DNA of 64,000 bases from Apricaphanius iberus (taxonomy: Eukaryota > Chordata > Actinopteri > Cyprinodontiformes > Aphaniidae). The notes beneath the pieces are model-generated. The model ran no database searches and had not been told where the DNA came from. It was given only the letters and a program-made list of their open reading frames with translations. Each line of letters starts with the position of its first letter. Position 1 is the stretch's first letter. A program made the position numbers and the translations under genes. Below, piece after piece: positions 57,009 through 64,000 of this stretch. The DNA lies in contig JAPXFQ010002395.1 in NCBI GenBank assembly GCA_028564705.1, forward strand, positions 98,557-162,556, written 5' to 3'.

Positions 57009-58697
57009 AAAGGGCTGCCACAAACGATTATTTTGATAATCGATTAATCATCTTTTATTTTGCCGATTAGTCCACTAATCGGATCACCCATAAATTGCAT
57101 CTTATCGCAAAAGATGCTCAAATATATACATCATAAGCTTCTAGCTGAAAGTGTTTTGTCAAAGTATTGTGTGCCATCTAAAATAGTGACAGTTTAAATG
57201 ATCACTTATTTAACATTTATTAACTAATTATAAAAAACCATGTTACAGCAGACACATGACGTGCAAAGGGAAATAAGATCACAATCACTACTGTTAATGT
57301 TACAGATATCAATATAAGTAATTAATAATATTTTCCATTTACTTTTCATAGTTTCAGCATCCATGAGACCAACGTGGTATTGGGCTGCTGCCATGACAGA
57401 ACGCATTTATCCGGTTACATGTGGATTACATGTGGATGGAGATTTTTTTTTAAGGAGCAGAGGAAAATCTTCATTTAAAAAAAAAAACCCGGCTACATGT
57501 AGACATGGCCTAAGACCGTGAAGCGATCTACATGTCTGACGATCTCATTGTTGAGAGATTGCTTTATCCCGATTCACAGTTCTATTGCTGTTTTTCTCCC
57601 TCTGTGTGCAAAGAAATGCCTCTGCTCTCTCTCCCTGCTCTAAGCGAATCACCCCCCGCCCCGCCCCTCCCCCTTTGCGTATGTACAACCTGTAAACAAA
57701 CATGCCATTGCCACGACTGAGAACATAAATGAGGGTTTCATTCCGAACAGAAAGCCCTGATTCATTGTATGGAACTGGTTTGGTTTTTTACCAGACGATA
57801 AAGAGCAAACAAAAATAATTTTAAAATTTTGCACGGAAAGCATCAAGGCAAGTGATCGCAACACCATAAACTTGTTAAATCACTTGAAGAGAAAACACTG
57901 CAAAAGGCACAGTGAGAGCCAGCAGGCATCTAAAGCTACTAAGCCCGACTGCTGCTCTAGTTGTCCAGCTCCCTTTTATTCCAAACACCACCATAACATA
58001 CATGTAAGATGAATGCACAGAGAGTTGCAGGGAATATGAAGAATATGTTTGGATGGATGGAAGAATAATCAGAACTACTTACACTACACTCGACCTTCGT
58101 TTGTATTACGAAACTTTATGTGTGCCTGTTAAAAACATCAGGATTCTGCAAAAAACATTTGAACCAGTTAAAGCTGCATTTACCCCGTTGTATGAGGATT
58201 ATTGATTGTAGTATTATAGATTGACCAATACATCTTGCACTATATTTGCAGCTGCATGTTAGTCTTTTATTTTAAGAGTTTATATTTTATTCTATTTGCT
58301 CAATTACATATTTTTAAACTAAAGTAAGTTCATTTTTGCTTTCTGTTTTAGTAGATAAGTCAAGATTAAACGTTTAATACTTCAAACACTTTATTATTTT
58401 GATGTAATTTTCAATGAGGTTTTTGAAAAATGAAAAATACTTTATATATATATGTTTCATTCAGAACTTTCAGTGCATTTTTATCATCTCTGGTGTGAGA
58501 TAGCCATATAAGTATTTTATCCCTGTGCTGGTTATCCCTAATTGGAATGAATTTATTTATTTAATGCTTCTTTTCTTTTAAGTGTGATTTACGTTTGGTT
58601 GGTCATCATTTAAAAAAATTGTGATAAAATCAAAATCGTGATAATATACTTGAAAAACCGTGATATTCTATTTTTGCCATATCGCCCACCCCTACAC
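57009..58697 (+). pseudogene. hAT-type transposon remnants with a BED finger
   Basis: The left segment GGGCTGCCACAAACGATTAT and the right end CATATCGCCCACCCCTAC are both ends typical of teleost hAT families, though probably of two different ones. Between them, 57870-57960 reads NTINLLNHLKRKHCKRHSES, the histidine half of a BED zinc finger. No catalytic core is preserved. Confidence 0.5.
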
Positions 58698-59539
58698 CAA
58701 ACACCAAACGCCCACCCCTACACCAAAGTATGCAGTACCCTTTTGGGTAAGCAAGTAGAGTTTTTAGAATTACTTTGTGAAGCAGTGCCTTGGCAGCATT
58801 CTTCAGCCACAATTTTTCCAAACACAGTAATCTTTAAAAGAGTATTTCTGGGCACATTTGACACTTTTAAGTATCCAGTTCCCCAAATAACAGACCTTAA
58901 AGTCATAGTCTGGACTTTGTAAGAAATAAAGAGAGAAAGGGACATGATTTGAAAAACAAAACAAAAAAAAAACCGACCCAAGCTCCCTCCCTTTCTGATT
59001 GGTCTTAAAGCCGCGCCTACTTTTCCGTCAAGGTCAATGGGCCAAGACGTGCGGAGGAGAGAGAAAAAAACCCCAGAGTGTCAACAATGGAGTTATCGGA
59101 GGTGGAGATGCTTTTTTTTTTTAACCCTGTGCTCAGGACTAATGGGGGAGGCTTGATTTGTAGGCTCCGTGAAAACAGAAAACCGACCATGCGCGCAGCC
59201 CTTGGCATCACTTGATTGGTTCAGGTGGACGGCACCATGGTTTTTGGAGCCATAGCTGAGATACGGGAAGGCGGGACTTACCCGTAATGTTACAATACAT
59301 GAAACTACTTATTTTATATCAACATTTAAGGCCAGGAGGTCAATTTAATACAATTCTTAAAATTTGTAATTCATTTAGAGATCCAGACTATCACTTTAAC
59401 AAAGCTAATTTTTTGACTAATGAAACATCTGCTCCGACAGAAACTACTCCAAATTATATATTTTTTTAGCAATACCATGAAACAGACAAGGTGGAGGTGT
59501 AGCCACCATTTTTCATAACTCACCTAACTTTAAAAAGGT
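58698..59539. other. ubxn4 intron, unassigned
   Basis: Non-coding sequence with short A- and T-runs. No family recognised. Confidence 0.3.
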
Positions 59540-60612
59540 ATTCCTGGCATGTTTGATTCTTCTGAAAAGAGAGATCACTGTAAAAAAGCCTTTTCCTGGG
59601 ACTGTTTAGTTGAAACCTTTAAACAAACCCACTTGCCCACCACATTCCCCTCATCTCCCAACTCAATATACAAGCAAATAGATAACTTCCTTGCAAAAAT
59701 TTCTGGCATCATAGATGTCATCACTCAAGGTAAAGTAGTCATGTGTAGAAAGAAGTGTCTGTGGACAAGCAATCCACTGGAATGTAGTGAAATAAGGGAG
59801 TGTCGACAAGCAGAGAGAAAATTATGGTAAACTCGACTCCAGGTTCACTGTGAGATCTACAAAGATATACTGAACAGATCTGAATTGACTTTAAAAGATG
59901 CAAGAGAATCATTCTTTTATAAAATCATTAAGAGAATCCATAGAATTTATTTGCAACAGTGGAAAGATTAACTACTCCTCCAGTGACTGTAGCCCGTGAA
60001 CTAAATTTCACCAGGGCTTGCAACAAATATACCAGTTTTTTTTTTACTGAAAATATATAAATATAAATAACAACCAGTCAGTCTATATATTCCAGTACCA
60101 TACCCAATACCAATGTCATCCCCAATCAACACCAGTGAAAATGTCTGAATTCTATTAATAAAACCAACAAGAACCTTGATGAACCCAATTAAGCTTCACT
60201 TCTTGATGTCTCGATACCCTACCCACAGCTTTTCCAAAGAAAGTTCTTCCTGTCATTAAGTCTGATCTGATTCAAATAGTTAACTCATCCCTGTTATCAA
60301 GCGTCTTCTGTCAGGCTTTAAAAAACAGCAGTTATCAAACGACTGCTAAAGAAGAATATGGACAACATGGTAACACAGAACTACAGGTCAATCTCTAATC
60401 TTCCATTCATAAGTAAGCTTATTAAAAAAGCTGTGTTTCAATGGTTAAACAGCTTCCTCACAATGACCAACTGTTTTGACATATTTCAGTCTGGTATCTG
60501 TGCTTACCACAGCACCGAAACTGCCCATAAAGTTTTCAATGACAACAAAGATCCTCCTATTTATGGAGATGACATCTTTGTGCGCATGCGCAAGTGGTTG
60601 GGCGGTAAGAAA
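59540..60612 (+). pseudogene. L2-type LINE ORF2 remnant
   Basis: Fragments ECREIRECRQAERKLW-like (ECSEIRECRQAERKLW), DARESFFYKIIKRI and, at 60358-60590, NYRSISNLPFISKLIKKAVF with FDIFQSGICAYHSTETA. These match the linker and early RT region of L2/CR1-like LINEs. Several stops; both ends are lost. Confidence 0.7.
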
Positions 60613-61914
60613 TGAAACAAAATAAAGGGTTATAGAGACGCAACAAACACAAGAGAGTTAGTGGGCGAAATCCCTAACATATAACCACTTAACATCTGAA
60701 GACCGGGAGAGCTTCAGAGAGAAACTTAAAATTTTTATTTGCTGCGAAATCAAAGTTATTTGAACCCCCTTTGAGATTTATGAAAATGTTAGTTTGAATC
60801 ACCGATGACCTGGCCACAAATCTGCTGGGGAGACATTTATTCCTATTCCTAAAGCCGATCCTTCACTCATAAAAAAGTTTACCGCTTTCAAAAGTCTGGA
60901 GGGCTGAGATTATGTTCTTTCAAGGAAAGTTTAGACCGATCTCTGGAAAAAAAAAAAGCTGTGTTTGTACTAAAAGCAGAGGACAGATCTAGTTAAGTAG
61001 AAACGCATGGTTTTGCGCATCACCTGTGGGTGATTGCCAAGGAGAATGGCGAAATCCTCAAAGCAACTGCAAAGCAGGGTAAGTCCTCATTGTCATCCTT
61101 ATTTATTTATTTATTTATTTAAACAGCTGTGAAATAAGTCATCCTGGTCTCCATTTTTTCAGAAAAACCATCTATTTTAAAGGCAACTGTACACCCTTTG
61201 AAAAGGTCTGTCTTATTATTTTTTTAGTATTATTTTATTTCTTAATTATTTAGCTTATGGTTACTTTACCACTTGTGGTAAGCATTACCAGTCCTGTAAA
61301 ACATGGAGTTTTCATCTTAAAATGGTCAGGAAAATATGACATTTTGATGCCATAGCTAATACTAACTCAACATGTACTCATGCAGAAACACATGCATGTA
61401 TGCATTCAAAAGTTGCACTTCATTTTGGGATATTTGCCACATGAAATCCAGATAGCATTTATTCATGAGCCGACCAAGATTCGGATCATTTCCGGGATTT
61501 AATCTTCTTATGGTTAGTATGATATGTTTAAATCTCTCAGAATGGAGTCTTGCTTTTAAACAAAATCAAAATGTAATATTTCTCTCCAGCACCATGTATT
61601 TGTTTCCACTGTATAATTTGATTTAATTTCTGCTGGGGTTGTTTTTATTATGGGGATGGTATGTGTCAACTTTATTTAATCAACAATTCATATGATCTCC
61701 ATTTTTAGTTTTAGACTAGAGATCATGTTCTATTCATTTAAATCTAAAAGAAAGAAAGATTAAACTAATTTGAACGCAATCTCGTAGAAGGCAAATATGG
61801 GATTTGAAAACATATATTACTACTTATATAACTATTTATACAACCTGTTTTCCACATAAGAGTTACAATGCACAATAATTACAGAAGATGTGTATAGTGA
61901 ACTCCGGACTACTT
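60613..61914. other. ubxn4 intron, unassigned
   Basis: Non-coding. It contains a short (ATTT)n tract near 61100 and no recognised exon. Confidence 0.35.
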
Positions 61915-61916
61915 AC

Positions 61917-62048
61917 AGGCAGGACAACAATGGAAGCGCTTGGAACCAATTCCAGCTCCAACAGGGTCTGGTTTAGGTCATCACTGGTAAATTCTCGCCG
62001 AGGATACGTGGTTGCTAATGAAAAGTTACCATACACGTTCCCTATTTC
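61917..62048 (-). CDS. ubxn4: ubxn4 (erasin) exon: C-terminal half of the UBX domain
   Basis: A 132-bp exon of exactly 44 codons on the minus strand, with acceptor CTTTTCAG and donor GTAAGT. It reads EIGNVYGNFSLATTYPRREF and then TSDDLNQTLLELELVPSASI, ending VVLP. This matches the end of the UBX domain of UBXN4, an ER-membrane protein that recruits the p97/VCP ATPase for ER-associated degradation. The loop that normally carries an FPR tripeptide for inserting into the p97 N-domain reads YPR here. The exon opens and closes in phase 0 and joins in frame to the exon at 49204. The N-terminal part of the protein lies beyond the right edge of the window. Confidence 0.92.
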
Positions 62049-62050
62049 CT

Positions 62051-62666
62051 GAAAAGAAGGAGTAAAAATATATTACACATCAAAATTGTAAAGGTCCTTA
62101 GAGGGCTAAAACTACTTTAACGAACTATTAAAATACTAATAAATGTCTGGCCCCATATTTGATGAGTGCTTAAATTAAATAATACGGAATCTTTTCACAA
62201 TGATGTTATTTAGGATTGTTACACTGGTTTGATTTCACTGATAAAAATAGTATTTTTCAGGGTTAGGGGTTAGTACATGTGCTACCCAAATCATGTAAAA
62301 CACCTTGAATTGCCATATGAGACTTGTTTCTTTAGTTGGTATTTGGGTTTCTTGTGATAAAAGGATGCTACCATTTCTGTTTATTCTATTTAATTAATAT
62401 GGATGTCATGCTTATTTGCCCTAAGATTTTGTCTGACCCTGATGCTTGCTGTTCTTGGTTGGTCAATGTATGCTGTTTTGTTACTCCACTGGGTTTCTTG
62501 AAAACAAGCAAACAAAAATGTATGTTGTGTGTTTTCTCGAAAGGAATATTTAATAATTCTTGAAGCACTTAGTTTTGCTGCTGGAAGAAACTCAGTGGTT
62601 CAATAATCAGGGGAGCAAATGAAAACAGCTTACTTTAGTTTGCTATTTTCTTTTGTATGTTTATTT
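62051..62666. other. ubxn4 upstream intron, unassigned
   Basis: No upstream ubxn4 exon or named repeat seen. Open frames on both strands here have no family support. Confidence 0.35.
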
Positions 62667-64000
62667 AAGGGACGGCCCAATGCAATGCATGGAGGCAGTG
62701 CAAATCCATTGCAAAGCAATGTATTGCACTGCCTCCATGCAATTGCATTGGGCATCCCTTATTACTATTCACTCTAACTCTTATTCTTATTAAAGGACGG
62801 CCCAATGCAATGCATGGAGGTGCAGTGCAAATCCATTGCAAAGCAATGTATTGCATGCACTCCATGCAATTGCATGGGCAGTCCCTTATTACTATTCACT
62901 CCTAAACTGGACTCTTTTTAAGGGACGGCCCAATGCAATGCATGGAGGCAGTGCAAATCCATTGCAAAGCAATGTATTGCACTGCCTCCATGCAATTGCA
63001 TGGGCAGTCCCTTATTACTATTCACTCCTAAACGGACTCTTATTATTATTCTTCTTATTAAGGGACGGCCCAATGCAATGCATGGAGGCAGTGCAAATCC
63101 ATTGCAAAGCAATGTATTGCACTGCCTCCATGCAATTGCATGGGCAGTCCCTTATTATTCTTCACTCCTAAACTGGACTCTTATTAAGGGACGGCCCAAT
63201 GCAATGCATGGAGGCAGTGCAAATCCAGTGCAAAGCAATGTAGTGCCACTGCGCCTTCATGAATTGCATGGGGCAGTCCTTATTATTCTTCACTCCTAAA
63301 CTGGACTCTTATTAAGGGACGGCCCAATGCAATGCATGGAGGCAGTGCAAATCCATTGCAAAGCAATGTATTGCACTGCCTCCATGCAATTGCATGGGCA
63401 GTCCCTTATTACTATTCACTTCTAAACGGACTCTTATTAAGGGACGGCCCAATGCAATGCATGGAGGCAGTGCAAATCCATTGCAAAGCAATGTATTGCA
63501 CTGCCTCCATGCAATTGCATGGGCAGTCCCTTATTACTATTCACTTCTAAACGGACTCTTATTATTAAGGGACGGCCCAATGCAATGCATGGAGGCAGTG
63601 CAAATCCATTGCAAAAGCCTATTAGTATTCGCACTGCTCTCCATGCAATTGCCCATCCTATTCTATGGGCACGAGTTCCTTATTATTCTTCACTTCCTAA
63701 AACTGGACTCCTTAGATTAAGTGGACCGGCCCAACCATCCTGCAGATGCATGGCAGGCAGTGCAAATCATTGCAAGCAATGTATTGCACTGCCTCCATGC
63801 ATTTTTGCTGCGGCCAACACGTCCTTAGTACTATTACACTCCTAAACGGACTCTTATTAAGGGACGGCCCAATGCAATGCATGGAGGCAGTGCAAATCCA
63901 TTGCAAAGCAATGTATTGCACTGCCTCCATGCAACTGCATGGGCAGTCCCTTATTACTATTCACCTCTAAACGGACTCTTATTTATTAAGGGACGGCCCA
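62667..64000. repeat. tandem array of hairpin-forming ~128-bp units
   Basis: Units start at about 62667, 62792, 62920, 63060, 63186, 63314, 63439, 63567, 63718, 63859 and 63988, the last cut by the window edge. Each has a left arm, AAGGGACGGCCCAATGCAAT, continuing through GCATGGAGGCAGTGCAA. A short loop and a near-complementary right arm (TTGCACTGCCTCCATGCAAT ... GGGCAGTCCCTT) follow, then an A/T-rich spacer with CTAAAC(T)GGACTCTTATT. Arms are about 37 bp. Units 8 and 9 are degraded. Overlapping ORFs on both strands are a by-product of the palindromes, not genes. The array lies in the ubxn4 gene upstream of the UBX exon. Confidence 0.9.

Noticed and set aside
62665..63970. Many overlapping ORFs of 60-110 codons on both strands
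   Set aside because: They are by-products of palindromic tandem units; the translations just repeat the unit in every frame.
62667..64000. CRISPR-like regular repeats
   Set aside because: The units are long palindromes with nearly constant spacers in a vertebrate genome; there is no unique-spacer pattern and no cas genes.

Overview
The window looks like teleost fish genomic DNA. It has intron-containing vertebrate genes with GT/AG splice sites, Tc1/mariner, hAT, PIF/Harbinger, BEL/Pao, L2 and Tx1/L1-type elements typical of bony fish, and no bacterial-style gene packing. Almost every long open frame is transposon debris. The genuine host genes are short exons that simple ATG-to-stop scanning misses or mis-frames.

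Two host genes are supported. On the + strand, four exons between 17.6 and 23.0 kb encode the C-terminus of an integrin beta chain most like itgb2 (CD18): the last EGF modules, beta-tail domain, transmembrane helix and a cytoplasmic tail with two NPLF motifs. On the - strand, three exons at 62.0, 49.2 and 46.3 kb encode the C-terminus of ubxn4 (erasin/UBXD2): the end of the UBX domain, the ER membrane segment and the conserved C-terminal tail. The genes converge, with their stop codons about 23 kb apart. The upstream exons of both lie outside the window or were not found.

Layout. 1-17 kb: dispersed repeats, an L2 3' end, a BEL/Pao composite with inverted LTRs and CCTAG target duplications (3.5-6.0 kb), A/T-rich simple repeats, a Harbinger MITE, a 2.4-kb inserted element and a decayed Tc1. 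17.6-23 kb: integrin exons, with an intron holding a tandem duplication, a minisatellite split by a hAT insertion, and Tc1 debris. 23-46 kb: transposon-on-transposon territory. It includes what appears to be one minus-strand L1 cut into pieces by an L2, a Harbinger MITE, a plus-strand L1 and a Tc1, the Tc1 itself holding another L2. Three copies of a YqaJ/ISL2EU-like non-autonomous element are present, one in the immediate 3' flank of the integrin gene. 46-62 kb: ubxn4 exons with introns filled by Tc1, hAT and L2 copies. 62.7-64 kb: an array of about 11 hairpin-forming units of about 128 bp, running off the window end and related to a repeat near 7.65 kb.

I see no rRNA, tRNA or CRISPR, and no conventional operon structure. 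Family names for transposons rest on recognised protein motifs and terminal structures, not on a database search.
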